Of a DNA stretch of 63,882 nucleotides, positions 49,785-59,131 are shown in pieces. Source of the DNA: an uncultured Erysipelotrichaceae bacterium. GTDB taxonomy: Bacteria > Bacillota_I > Bacilli_A > RF39 > UBA660. A program made the position numbers and the translations under genes. Position 1 is the first letter of the stretch, and every line of letters begins with the position of its first letter. The notes below the pieces were generated by a model. It saw only the letters and a list, made by a program, of their open reading frames with translations, was not told the DNA's origin and made no database searches. The stretch covers positions 99,333 through 163,214 of the forward strand of contig CADAWN010000001.1 of the NCBI GenBank assembly GCA_902791625.1, read 5' to 3'.

Positions 49785-52074
49785 TTAACTATTTATTGGA
49801 TATGAATTATTATTTAAATTTGGTAACTAAGAATTATTTTTTAATTGTTTTAATTCTTCAAAAGTAAATGTTACTGTTTCTTTTTCATTATTTGAATTTG
49901 TTTTTAAACTTTCAATAGTAATTAAATCCTATTGAAGTGTTATCTTACCAATACCTAAAGTATTAGATACATTTTTATCTTTAAAATAGAATACCTATGT
50001 ACCATCTTTCTTAATTTCATAAGCATCAGAACGATCGTTGTCACTTGTTCCGTTAGCTATTAAGAATGATTATAATTACCAAGTATAGTAATATTAGCAC
50101 AGCCACCTGGGACAAATAATCCAGTACCGAAAACGTAAGCATTATTATTTCCACCTTGTGCTTCGTTGACATTACCTACCATTGTTATATTATCATTACC
50201 ACCAGTTATAGTATTGTTTGAACCTAAAATAGCGGTATTATCTCCACTTGTTATTGTATTAGAGTTACCTAATATATTAAAGGTCTTATTTCCATTTGTA
50301 CCAATTAAATTATTGTGATAACCAGTAATAAAACTGTATTTATTATTAATTACAGTATTTTCACAACCTAAAACAGTACCATATTGAAGTGAGGTCTACA
50401 GGGTATGTTTATATCCTAGTACAGTAGAATATTCTAATGAACCTATTATTTTATGATACTAACCAACAATTAAACTGTTACTAATACCTGCTGTCGGTTC
50501 AATGTTTTCATCTTGACCAGGACCAGAAATACGCTCACCAAAAACAATAGAATCATAAATAGCCCCTAATGTAGAATTTAAACCACCAACAAAAGAGTAA
50601 GCGGCACTAGTAATTTTATTATTATTACCTGAAATAAGTGAATAATTAGCATCTGCAATAGTATTTGTTCCACCGCATATAAAACTTTCAGTAAAGTAAT
50701 TCATTTTATTTCCACTACCAGAAATTAAACTTCTCTACGCATAATTATTTATTTGATTCGAGTCACCACAAACGAGAGTACCGTTATATAAAGAACCAAT
50801 TTTATTATCACAACCAAAAACATGGCAACCTCTATTCATAGTATCACCAGTATTATTTACACCAGATATCATACCAGAGTTCTGAATAGAACGAACTGAA
50901 TTACTATCACCAAATACTGCACCATAATTTATCTACTCTATATTATTATCCTCACCAAAAATTTGGGATGATATTGAAACAAAATTTTTATTATTATAAC
51001 CACTTATAAGACTGTATAAAAAAGTGTTTTGAGTACTATAACCTTCATGTTTACCAGCATAATTAGCACAGCCTAATATCTAAGAGCAATAACCGTAATC
51101 AACATGGTTACCATGTCCAGTAATAAATAAAGTCTAGCCATCTTCTATAATATTATCAGTACCTAAAACTGTAGTAGTTTGTGCACCAAGAATATTATCA
51201 TATCCACTAATTATACTATAATATGCATTATCATAAGACATTCCATTTCTTTCGCCTAAGATAAAATTATTGTTGTTATATTCATTAAATAATACATCAT
51301 TACTATCTCCAAAAATATAAACATTACGTCCACCTGGTTTAAATGATGAATTATTTATTAATGCCCTATAAACCAAATATTTTCTAAAACCATCTAAATA
51401 AATAAAATTCTAACTAATACTATAACAACCATTAGTAAAAGTATGATTTTCTTTATCAAAAGAATCTCCAATAGTCCATGTTTGATCATTACTATCAACA
51501 AAATGATCTCCTTCATAAGTTGAATAACTTTCGATTGTAATTGGAGATAATTCCGTATCTAAGTCTATAAAAGTATCAATATTAGGATAGCTATTGACTT
51601 TATTTTGATTACCATAAATCAAGCTACCAGATATATCATTTATATTATTTTCACTACCATTAACATTACTATAAACAACATTTTTTATTTTATTAATATT
51701 ACCATTAAAATTAATAAAAGTACTCCCATCAATAAAATTATTGACACCATTTCCTTGTAAGTGAGCTGAATTAATATCAGTATTACCAGAACCCTAAATA
51801 TCATTAAAGCTTCCTTGTCCACTTCTTGTTAAATCTTTATTATTATAACCTTTTATCTGTGAATTCGAGGTTGCGGCTATATTTCTACCGTTTCCACTAT
51901 AACTATTAAAAATCTCAGCGTTCTATCCACCAATAGGATTAAAAGTTTCATCTTCATTGGTTATAGGATTATGTATTGTAACTTCACTATACTATTTATT
52001 GGTAACATCTTCACCAACATAACATCTTCACCAACACCACCAAAAATTTCACCCTTATAATAAATCTAATTCAT
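49785..52074 (-). CDS. YadA-head-like tail fibre, frameshifted
   Basis: About 757 residues expected. Repeats such as YSLISGNNNKITSAAYSFVG and TILGNYN recur every 15-25 residues, as in YadA/hemagglutinin heads. Frame is broken twice: by the 17-bp tandem duplication at 52003-52036 after MNQIYYKGEIFGGVGEDV, and near 50062 where one extra T would join ILGNYNHS to LIANGTSDNDRSDAYEIKKDG. Correcting both gives 2274 nt, a whole number of codons. Many TAG in frame. Confidence 0.7.
52003..52036. repeat. 17-bp tandem duplication in tail fibre 5' end
   Basis: TAACATCTTCACCAACA occurs twice in tandem. One copy keeps the gene in frame; two copies stop it after about 37 codons. Confidence 0.9.
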
Positions 52075-52145
52075 AAAATACTTCACCTCCGAGTATTCTG
52101 TCTATAATAAAGTATTTTATTATAAAAAAAACTCTAATAAATACG

Positions 52146-52205
52146 TTGTGCCGCACTGCAAAAATTTCTTAAATAAACCTCTAAAATTTTCATAGCGCGG
52201 CACAA
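52146..52205. repeat. Inverted TGTGCCGC repeat
   Basis: TTGTGCCGC and GCGGCACAA arms about 42 bases apart, intergenic, between the fibre gene and 52211. Confidence 0.8.
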
Positions 52206-52210
52206 ATTAT

Positions 52211-52696
52211 TTATTTAAAATATCTAAAAGTATAATATATATGGTAATTCATATCATGTGGATTATATTGCTCTATTGTTTCATATGCTTTATTTTCATA
52301 TATTGCCTTTGCCAATTCAGCGCAAATACAGTTCTCTAATGATTCCATATAGTCTTTATCATTATGCAAATCTTTTGGTACAACAAGTTGGTTTCTAAAA
52401 CATACAGAATTCATAGGCTCTTGTTTTATAATATGAGTATTATTTTTTTCATATTCTTTAAGTTTTTTCTCTAATTCAGCATTTTTTGATACTTTTTGTT
52501 CATATAATTCATTCAATTCTATATTTTTTTTCGCTATTTTATTTATATCTTCTTGTTGTCTATTTATAATATTCTTACTAGTTTTATCTAAATTATTATA
52601 TTTTTGCTTATATAATTTTTGATTAGTAAAAGTTTTAATGTCTAATATCGCCAATACAATTATAATTATAATTAGAATAATAAAACCAATTATCAT
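52211..52696 (-). CDS. Membrane protein with coiled coil
   Basis: 161 residues: TM helix at 2-20, coiled coil 30-90, then a helical C-terminal domain with two Cys. Layout like an inner-membrane spanin, but function is not shown. Confidence 0.6.
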   Translation of the reverse strand: MIIGFIILIIIIIVLAILDIKTFTNQKLYKQKYNNLDKTSKNIINRQQEDINKIAKKNIELNELYEQKVSKNAELEKKLKEYEKNNTHIIKQEPMNSVCFRNQLVVPKDLHNDKDYMESLENCICAELAKAIYENKAYETIEQYNPHDMNYHIYYTFRYFK

Positions 52697-52887
52697 TTTA
52701 AATCCTCCGTTTTAGTAGTTCTTTTATAGTTAACTAATTTTTCTAATAAATAAGAATTTGTTATATCTTTTATGTCAAGTTCATTTTTTAAGCTTATTAT
52801 TTTTTTTCGAGAATTGTATAACATAATACATAAAAACATTATACTTAAACTTGAAATTAATATGATTATAATTAGTATTATTTCCAT
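52693..52887 (-). CDS. Single-TM small protein
   Basis: 64 residues with TM helix at 2-24 and a coiled tail; overlaps 52211 by 4 nt (ATGA), suggesting a coupled pair. Confidence 0.6.
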   Translation of the reverse strand: MEIILIIIILISSLSIMFLCIMLYNSRKKIISLKNELDIKDITNSYLLEKLVNYKRTTKTEDLK

Positions 52888-53177
52888 TATAAATCCTCCT
52901 GTCTAAATTCTCCATTAAGAATAAGTTTTGGCAAATTATGAGACATCCTAATTTCTCTATTAGTACAATCATTCTTACCAAGTTTAATTTCATAAATTCC
53001 TTTAAAGTCATGAACAAATATTCTATATCCAAGTTCAAAAAGTTTAGTTGTACAAAGTATTACCTGAGTAGAAGCAATCTCCTCCTCCTCTTCTTCAATA
53101 TACCAAAGAGTTGAATAATAGTCATGTTGTATAATTTCGTATGGTGGATCATATAAGAATAAATGAAATTCTTTCAT
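52887..53177 (-). CDS. Hypothetical protein
   Basis: 96 residues (MKEFHLFLYDPPYEIIQHDY), acidic centre EEEEEIAS. Ribosome site AAAGGAGTTAATTTT. Unknown. Confidence 0.6.
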   Translation of the reverse strand: MKEFHLFLYDPPYEIIQHDYYSTLWYIEEEEEEIASTQVILCTTKLFELGYRIFVHDFKGIYEIKLGKNDCTNREIRMSHNLPKLILNGEFRQEDL

Positions 53178-53193
53178 AAAATTAACTCCTTTC

Positions 53194-53475
53194 TTAATTA
53201 ATACAATCTCTCAAAACTCTTTCATAAACATTTTTATCATAATCTTTAAACCTATCCCAAGCAATTAATTTTCTTCCATTCATTTCAACAATACCATTAT
53301 AATCATAATAATTACCTTTATAACAATAAATAAAATGACCGTCAATTACATCGTAATAAATACTCCCACCACTAAATCTTGCTTCTAATATTTTTGCAAA
53401 ATAAAAGCAATTACCAGTAGTCCAATTACAGTCAACTTTAAATCTTGATTTAATAAAATTTAAAACTTCATTCAT
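53194..53475 (-). CDS. Hypothetical phage protein
   Basis: 93 residues from ATG at 53475 (MNEVLNFIKSRF). NCFYFAKILEARF...DVIDGHFIYCYKGNYYDYNG has the Cys/His/Asp order of a small papain-like or NlpC-like fold; activity unproven. Start overlaps the previous stop. Confidence 0.6.
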   Translation of the reverse strand: MNEVLNFIKSRFKVDCNWTTGNCFYFAKILEARFSGGSIYYDVIDGHFIYCYKGNYYDYNGIVEMNGRKLIAWDRFKDYDKNVYERVLRDCIN

Positions 53476-53885
53476 TAAAATACCCACCTATCATCCCAAT
53501 TTTTATCTATCCCATTTAAGGTTTTTAAACTATTATTACAAAAATAAATATCATTATATCCTTTACGTGACCAATATAATTCCGCTTCACTTTCTGCTAA
53601 ATTATTAACTTCTTTTATAATACCAGTAGGTTTAGTTCTTATAAACTCCCACCATTCTGAACCATCATATTCTCCTCTTATCATTATAAAATCTTTACCA
53701 ACTAATTTTAAATCATTAGCAACTTCTTGTCCACCATAACCGCTATCGTAACAAAAGTGACTTATATTTTTAAAATTTTCTTTGGTAATTTCAAAATCAT
53801 CTCCGCCAATCCATTCTACATCATCAAAAGTCTTACCATTTGCTTTTAATTTTGCTACTGTTTCTTCCCAAAAAGTTTCTGTCAT
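53475..53885 (-). CDS. Hypothetical phage protein
   Basis: 136 residues starting MTETFWEETVAKLKANGK behind AAAGGAGATTTTAAA; contains VEWIGGDDFEITKENF and YDSGYGGQEVANDL. A conserved-looking phage protein of unknown role. Confidence 0.65.
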   Translation of the reverse strand: MTETFWEETVAKLKANGKTFDDVEWIGGDDFEITKENFKNISHFCYDSGYGGQEVANDLKLVGKDFIMIRGEYDGSEWWEFIRTKPTGIIKEVNNLAESEAELYWSRKGYNDIYFCNNSLKTLNGIDKNWDDRWVF

Positions 53886-53909
53886 TTTAAAATCTCCTTT
53901 CAAAATACC

Positions 53910-53985
53910 TTGTGCCGCGACTACAAAAAGTTTTGAATGTGTCATGACCATAGGTCCCGCGGCGCTCGCTGAAAGCGACAACGTA
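53910..53985. repeat. GC-rich dispersed element, modules B and A
   Basis: CCTTGTGCCGCGACTACAAA at one end and GCGCTCGCTGAAAGCGACAA at the other. Same as 58279-58357 in the opposite orientation. Confidence 0.8.
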
Positions 53986-54004
53986 ATCTTTTATTTACAT
54001 TTTA

Positions 54005-54033
54005 ATTATATAAAAAACTTTTTAAAAAGTCAA
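54005..54033 (-). promoter_or_regulatory. Sigma70-type promoter
   Basis: TTGACT-17-TATAAT behind terminator 54050-54073. Confidence 0.85.
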
Positions 54034-54049
54034 TAAATTAAAAATAAAA

Positions 54050-54073
54050 GAGCCATCAAAAACTGATGACTCT
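54050..54073 (-). terminator. Terminator of the lysin operon
   Basis: Hairpin AGAGTCATCAG/TGATGGCTCT with T-rich tail on the minus strand. Confidence 0.85.
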
Positions 54074-54161
54074 CCTTCTATATATCTTAAATTAAAATAA
54101 TCCTAAAAAGTAATTGAGGGGTATTACAATTGAGCCAGATAGAATTATTTTAATATTAAGC

Positions 54162-55289
54162 TTAACCTAATAACTGATTAACTCTATTCTAAACCTCTTG
54201 ATAATTATATCCTGCTTTTGTTAATCTATTAACTCTGTCTTGTCCTGCACCCCATTTACCAGCAATAACCTCACGGGCAATTGTATCAACAGATTTCTTA
54301 GTATTAACATTTAATAACTAATTAACCCTATTCTAAACTACTTGATAATTATATCCTGCAGCAGTAAGTTTTTTCTTTCTATCATCACCAGCACCCCATT
54401 TACCAGCAATAACTTCTCTTGCAACTTCATCAGTAGACTTAAGCTTAGGCTTAGCAGGAGTTACATTTAATAATTGATTAACTCTATTCTAAACCTCTTG
54501 ATAATTATATCCTGCTTTTGTTAATCTATTAACTCTATCTTGTCCTGCTCCCCACTTTCCTGCTATTACCTCTTTAGCTAATTCATCAACAGTTTTCTTT
54601 GCTGGTGCAGGAGTTGGCTTAGGAGTTGGCTTAGGTGTTGGTTTAGGAGTAGGAGTACTCTTAGCAAATCCATTTAATCCTTTTTCTTTTATAATACTAG
54701 GATAATCTACATAGCAATAATCATGGTCAACATTACCACTAATACCATTATATCTATTAGTAGAACTATTCTGCCAAATACCATAAGGGCCATTATAATA
54801 ACACTAAGTATTATATTCAGCAATAGCCATAGTGTAAGTATTCCTTGTCGTGCTATTTAAATATCCTTGTGCCGCGCTTCTATATATATAGATTCCACAG
54901 TAATATCCTGCTTTTTCCATAGTATCACAGAAAGCTTTTATAATCTCATCTGTTTTACCAGTTTTAAAAATATCCATTTCTTCTACATCATAAAAAACAG
55001 GGTATTCTAATTGTTTATTTTTCAAAAGAGCAATACAACTTTGTGCTTCTCTTACAGCCATATTGGTATTTATAGCATAAGAATAATAATAAATACCAAC
55101 AGGAATACCTAATTTTTTACACTCTGAATAATTCCTTTCAAATTGCGTATCAATTTGGTTTGGATAAGATAAACTATCTCCATAACCAGCACGTAATAAA
55201 GCAAAATCAATTTGAGGCTTTACTGCGCTCCAGTTAATAACACCTTGCCATTGAGATACATCAATACCAGATTTTACATAATTAGCCAT
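54162..55289 (-). CDS. Endolysin: GH25 muramidase with three CW_7 repeats
   Basis: 375 residues with TAG as Gln. GH25 domain, residues 1-195: GIDVSQWQGVINW (catalytic Asp), YYYSYA, YPVFYDVEEMD, GIWQ. A (KPTP)n linker follows, then three repeats of 40-45 residues with AREVIAGKWGAGDDR and AGYNYQEV-TAG-NRVNQLL, the Cpl-7 wall-binding motif in which TAG falls on the conserved Gln. Degrades host peptidoglycan at lysis. Confidence 0.95.
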
Positions 55290-55291
55290 TT

Positions 55292-55552
55292 TTATACCTC
55301 CTTAATTAATCCTAACTATCTAAAATAAGACTTAATCTTCTATTCTTCATTTTCCTAATCAAAAGATATTGTAACTAAATCATCAATTTTCATTTGTCCA
55401 GATAAAAGTCCTACTAATGATTTTGCATTTACCATTCTTCCATCTTTATTAATTATTCTTACATTACTTTTTAATGATTTAATTGCCCAATTTAATTGTG
55501 CCGCGGCGCGACCTGTTATATTCTATTGTAATTTACATTGAAAATTTATCAT
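55292..55552 (-). CDS. HPr-like protein lacking the catalytic histidine
   Basis: 86 residues with four TAG. TGRAAAQLNWAIKSLKSNVRI aligns with the GLHARPAA region of HPr but the His is gone; KDGRMVNAKSLVGLLSGQMKIDDLVTI matches the Ser46 region. Crh, a His-less HPr relative, works in carbon catabolite control in Bacillus. Lies directly upstream of the lysin. Confidence 0.7.
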
Positions 55553-55580
55553 TTAAAAATCACTCCTTTAATTGAAAGGG

Positions 55581-55609
55581 TTGACTTTCTTAAAAATTTA
55601 TTCTATAAT
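55581..55609 (+). promoter_or_regulatory. Sigma70-type promoter, plus strand
   Basis: TTGACT-17-TATAAT ahead of the plus-strand operon 55630-58246. Confidence 0.85.
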
Positions 55610-55629
55610 TATTTATAGAGGTGATAAAA

Positions 55630-56580
55630 ATGAGTATAAATATAAAATAGTGGGAAACCGCCACTGAAGAATTATAGAATAAATATAATCATAATTTAGT
55701 AAATTTAAACTATCAAATTGACAATATTGATAGTACTGTATTAACTAATGTTTTAATAACTAAAATATTAAATGAGTTGTTAGAATTTATAGAAAGTCAA
55801 CCAAATAAAGTTTTTGTTTACGACTATAATGATGACTTAGTTAGTTTAGTAGGATATAAGATTATAAAGTTACTTTAGAGTTAGCATCCTTTTGAATTAA
55901 AATTACTAAATAAAGATAGTTTTTTTAAGGCAAAGTAGACTAAAAAACAACTTGCAAAAAAATAGAAATTTATTTCTATAAAAAAAGTTATTAATAATTC
56001 TAAAGATTACGCTTTAATTTCATCTTTAAATCCTATATATGAAGTAATAGGAGTTGAAAAATCCTTTAATGATTTCGGACTAAGAAAGTTTGATATAGTT
56101 AAAAAATTTACTCCTATTGATTTTTTAAATTGTAGTGTTTTTTATAATATAAAGATACCTAAGAAAGATATTTTTTCTACTGAATTAAAGTATATTAATA
56201 AATATAGTAAAGAAATCAATGATTTAAATGAAGGACAATTTTGGACAGGAAGTTTAAATCCTATTCAATGGGATAAAGTTAATATTGTTTATGTAAGTAA
56301 TATTACTAATGAAGCTTTAGAAACTTTATAGTCTGTTGAATAGAGTGATGATGTAAATTTTTATTTTATTGATGATTTAGATAGTAATGGTGCAAAAGTT
56401 TTATTTAGTTATAATTATGCTTATTTAGTAAAAAGAAAAACTAATATACCTAGTTATAGATACCAAAATATTAACAATTATGCTTTAGTTAAGTATTGTA
56501 GAGATTTGGGGATTAGATTAAATTTAGTTGGTTTTACTACTAAGAAATATTTTGAATTTTTAGATACAATGAAGGATTAA
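55630..56580 (+). CDS. Hypothetical protein, heavily recoded
   Basis: 316 residues with eight TAG in frame. GAGGTGATAAAA ribosome site. FVYDYNDDLVSLVGYKIIKLL, VNNS/SSLNP and GLRKFDIVKKFTPIDFL suggest an alpha/beta nucleotide-like fold (PP-loop or Rossmann order), but no signature is decisive. Confidence 0.7.
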
Positions 56581-56589
56581 GGAGGACTT

Positions 56590-56808
56590 ATGAATATATA
56601 GCAGCATTTACATTTGCAAACTTTAAGTGATATTTTGGCACATTATAATATTACTGTTTTTAATAATGATGGTACTGTAAAAGAAATATCAAAAATTATT
56701 AATGAAATTTAGGAAATAGCACCATTAATTCATCCACAACATTAGTTAATGATTATGGTATCATTAGCTTGTTTATAGGGTTCTTTAGGAGGAAAAAATA
56801 ATGCTTAA
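56590..56808 (+). CDS. Small recoded protein
   Basis: 72 residues with four TAG (MNI-TAG-QHLHLQTLSDILAHYN). Ribosome site GGAGGACTT. Overlaps the next start. Confidence 0.65.
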
Positions 56809-57046
56809 TTATAGTTTAGAAGATATATTTGATGATAGGATTGATATACTATGGAGTGAATTAGGTAGAATATTAACTAAATATGATATAACTATCTATA
56901 CTTGTAATAACGAACTAAAAGATTTCCTTAAAATTTATTCGGATTTAAAAGAGAAATGGACTATAATTAGTTCCCAAGATAAGTTAGCAATTAACGAAAT
57001 ATTAATAAATATAGAAAATTTACTTAAGGAGGAAGGTTTAGTGTGA
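56801..57046 (+). CDS. Hypothetical protein
   Basis: 81 residues, acidic and helical; overlaps both neighbours, so translationally coupled. No TAG. Confidence 0.65.
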   Translation: MLNYSLEDIFDDRIDILWSELGRILTKYDITIYTCNNELKDFLKIYSDLKEKWTIISSQDKLAINEILINIENLLKEEGLV

Positions 57047-57609
57047 AGATAATAATTGTTAATGGGAAAGGAGGCAGTGGCAAAGATACTTTTGAAGAGT
57101 ATTTTAGAGATATTGCCGAACTTTGTGAGAATAAAGTATATAAAACCTCAATGGTACGGGCAGTTAAGAATATTGCTCAAATGTGCGGTTGGCAAGGTGG
57201 AAAAAGTGATAAAGATAGAAAATTTCTTGCTGATTTAAAAACTTTACTTGATAGTTATAATAACTTTGCTTTTGAAAGCGTTGTCAATGATATATTAAAG
57301 GCGGAAAAAGAACATTATGACTATATTTTTATTGATGCAAGAGAGCCTAATGATATAGATAAGATTAAGGAAATAGGTTTAAACTGCTATACAATTTTAA
57401 TTAAGAGAGAAGAAACAACAGAAAAGATTTATGGTAATGATGCAGATGATAATGTTATGAATTATAATTATGATTATATTATTGAAAACAATGGAACTCT
57501 TGATGATTTAAGAGCAAGTGCGGAAACCTTTTTTAATGAAATTGATAATGAAGCAGAATTAATCCCAGATTTTGAAGAACAAACTCATATTAGTTTTAAG
57601 GAGGATTAA
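57043..57609 (+). CDS. Deoxynucleoside monophosphate kinase-like P-loop enzyme
   Basis: 188 residues, GTG start behind AAGGAGGAAGGTTTA. P-loop VNGKGGSGKDTFEEYF, FIDAREPNDIDKIKE as Walker B/lid region, CYTILIKRE late strand; order as in phage dNMP kinases (T4 gp1 type). Would phosphorylate deoxynucleotides for DNA synthesis, complementing ThyX. Confidence 0.75.
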   Translation: MKIIIVNGKGGSGKDTFEEYFRDIAELCENKVYKTSMVRAVKNIAQMCGWQGGKSDKDRKFLADLKTLLDSYNNFAFESVVNDILKAEKEHYDYIFIDAREPNDIDKIKEIGLNCYTILIKREETTEKIYGNDADDNVMNYNYDYIIENNGTLDDLRASAETFFNEIDNEAELIPDFEEQTHISFKED

Positions 57610-57610
57610 A

Positions 57611-58246
57611 GTGGAAAAAGTTAATCATGTAATTAGAACAATAGGTAGTACTACTTTTGGTAAAGAAGAAAGGGCAGTTTTAGATTATTATGCCACTGAT
57701 CCATAGGCAGTTAATGATTTGTTAAATAAAATGCCAGAATTAAAACAATAGGGATTAAAAGTTCTTGAACCTTGTGCTGGCGGCGGCGCAATTGCTGACA
57801 GATATAGTAAATTAACTGGTAATTAGGTTGATATGTATGATATTTGTAGTAGACGAGAAGATATTATTGAAATGGATTATATGGATTTAGAATGTAAAGA
57901 TAAGTATGATATTATTATAACTAATTTTCCATATAAAGAAGCAACTCTTAAAGAACCAATAGGCTTTAGTTAGTTATTGTTAAAAGCACTACATGATGTT
58001 AAACCAGGAGGTTATGTGTGTAGTTTTTAGAGATTATTATAGTTAGAGAGTAAAAAGAGATATGAAAAGATTTACGGGAAATATAAACCTTTAAAAATTC
58101 TTGTTTACTCTCATAGAATGAATTGTTTTAAAAATGGAGATTTTAGTAAAAAAGAAAATAGTGCAGTTGCTTATAGTTGGGTTATTTATTAGAAAGATAG
58201 TAATGGATTTTTTAAAAATAAAACTGAATTGGATTGGATATATTAA
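57611..58246 (+). CDS. N6-adenine-type DNA methyltransferase, recoded
   Basis: 211 residues with about eight TAG, GTG start. VLEPCAGGGAIADRY is motif I, VDMYDIC the acidic strand, DIIITNFPY the catalytic motif IV (NFPY in place of NPPY). No target-recognition domain is obvious. May protect phage DNA from restriction. Confidence 0.8.
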
Positions 58247-58266
58247 GGTAGGCTTTTAGTCTACCT
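58246..58266 (+). terminator. Terminator of the plus-strand operon
   Basis: GGTAG-GCTTTTAGT-CTACC followed by TTTTCTTTTTTT. Confidence 0.85.
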
Positions 58267-58278
58267 TTTCTTTTTTTA

Positions 58279-58357
58279 CCTTGTCGCTTCCAGCGAGGGC
58301 CGCCGGCAGTAGTGATTCCAGGGGAATATGTGAATTTTTTGTAGTCGCGGCACAAGG
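58279..58357. repeat. GC-rich dispersed element, modules A and B
   Basis: CCTTGTCGCTTCCAGCGAG at the left, TGTAGTCGCGGCACAAGG at the right; inverted relative of 53910-53985, and here genes also run on the other strand. Confidence 0.8.
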
Positions 58358-58375
58358 TAACTTTAAATAATATAT

Positions 58376-58404
58376 TTGACTTTTTTAAAAAAATATTATA
58401 TAAT
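58376..58404 (+). promoter_or_regulatory. Sigma70-type promoter, plus strand
   Basis: TTGACT-17-TATAAT ahead of 58432. Confidence 0.85.
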
Positions 58405-58431
58405 AATAAAAAATAAAAAGGAGAAATTAAA

Positions 58432-58620
58432 ATGAAAAAACTATTAAAAATTTTAATAATAATTTCAGTTATTATAATAGATTTATTGTTAATTATACTA
58501 TCTATTATTGCTTTTAGTATTTCAAGAATATTTGGAACTTTTATTGCAATAGCAACTTTTTATATAATAATTCTATCTATTGTTATATTGATAAACTATA
58601 TTGACTTTGAGGAGGAATAA
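58432..58620 (+). CDS. Two-TM small membrane protein
   Basis: 62 residues, hydrophobic at 5-29 and 34-56, behind AAAGGAGAAATTAAA. Unknown. Confidence 0.6.
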   Translation: MKKLLKILIIISVIIIDLLLIILSIIAFSISRIFGTFIAIATFYIIILSIVILINYIDFEEE

Positions 58621-58622
58621 TT

Positions 58623-58910
58623 ATGAAAAATAATAATAATAATAATAATTCAACTTTTTCTACTTGGACTTTAAAAATTAAAGAAGATTATTTTCTTGAT
58701 ATTCTTACAGGTTATAAAAAATTTGAAATTAGGAAAAAAGAACGCAATTATAAAGTAGGAGATACTATAATTTTTTCTCCTATTACTTTTAATAAAAAAT
58801 TAAAAGAAATTGCAAATAAAAAGCACTATAAAATCATTTATATACTTAATAACTTTGAAGGTTTAACAAAAGATTATATTGCTTTTACAATAAAGGAGGA
58901 AGATATATGA
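58623..58910 (+). CDS. DUF3850/ASCH-like RNA-binding protein
   Basis: 95 residues: WTLKIKEDYFLDILTGYKKFEIRKKERNYKVGDTIIF fits the DUF3850 branch of the ASCH/PUA-like fold. An Asn run (residues 3-9) precedes it. Probably binds RNA. Confidence 0.8.
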   Translation: MKNNNNNNNSTFSTWTLKIKEDYFLDILTGYKKFEIRKKERNYKVGDTIIFSPITFNKKLKEIANKKHYKIIYILNNFEGLTKDYIAFTIKEEDI

Positions 58911-59131
58911 AAAATACTTGGCAAAAGAATTGTTATGAAAATTGGAAAAGAATTAAATATAGAACTGATTGGAATTTTGTTTATTGGATAACTTGGTGGA
59001 TTGAATGTCTTTTAATTTTTATAAATGGTGGTTACTATAATTCATATAGTATATATTTTATTTTTATTCTTTTTATTAGTATTTTTTATTTATTTTATAA
59101 GGAAGAGGAAGGAGAGAGATTATATGGTTAA
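58907..59131 (+). CDS. Two-TM small membrane protein
   Basis: 74 residues: WxxNCYENWKRIKY then helices at about 22-38 and 46-66. ATGA overlap with the previous gene. Confidence 0.6.
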   Translation: MKNTWQKNCYENWKRIKYRTDWNFVYWITWWIECLLIFINGGYYNSYSIYFIFILFISIFYLFYKEEEGERLYG

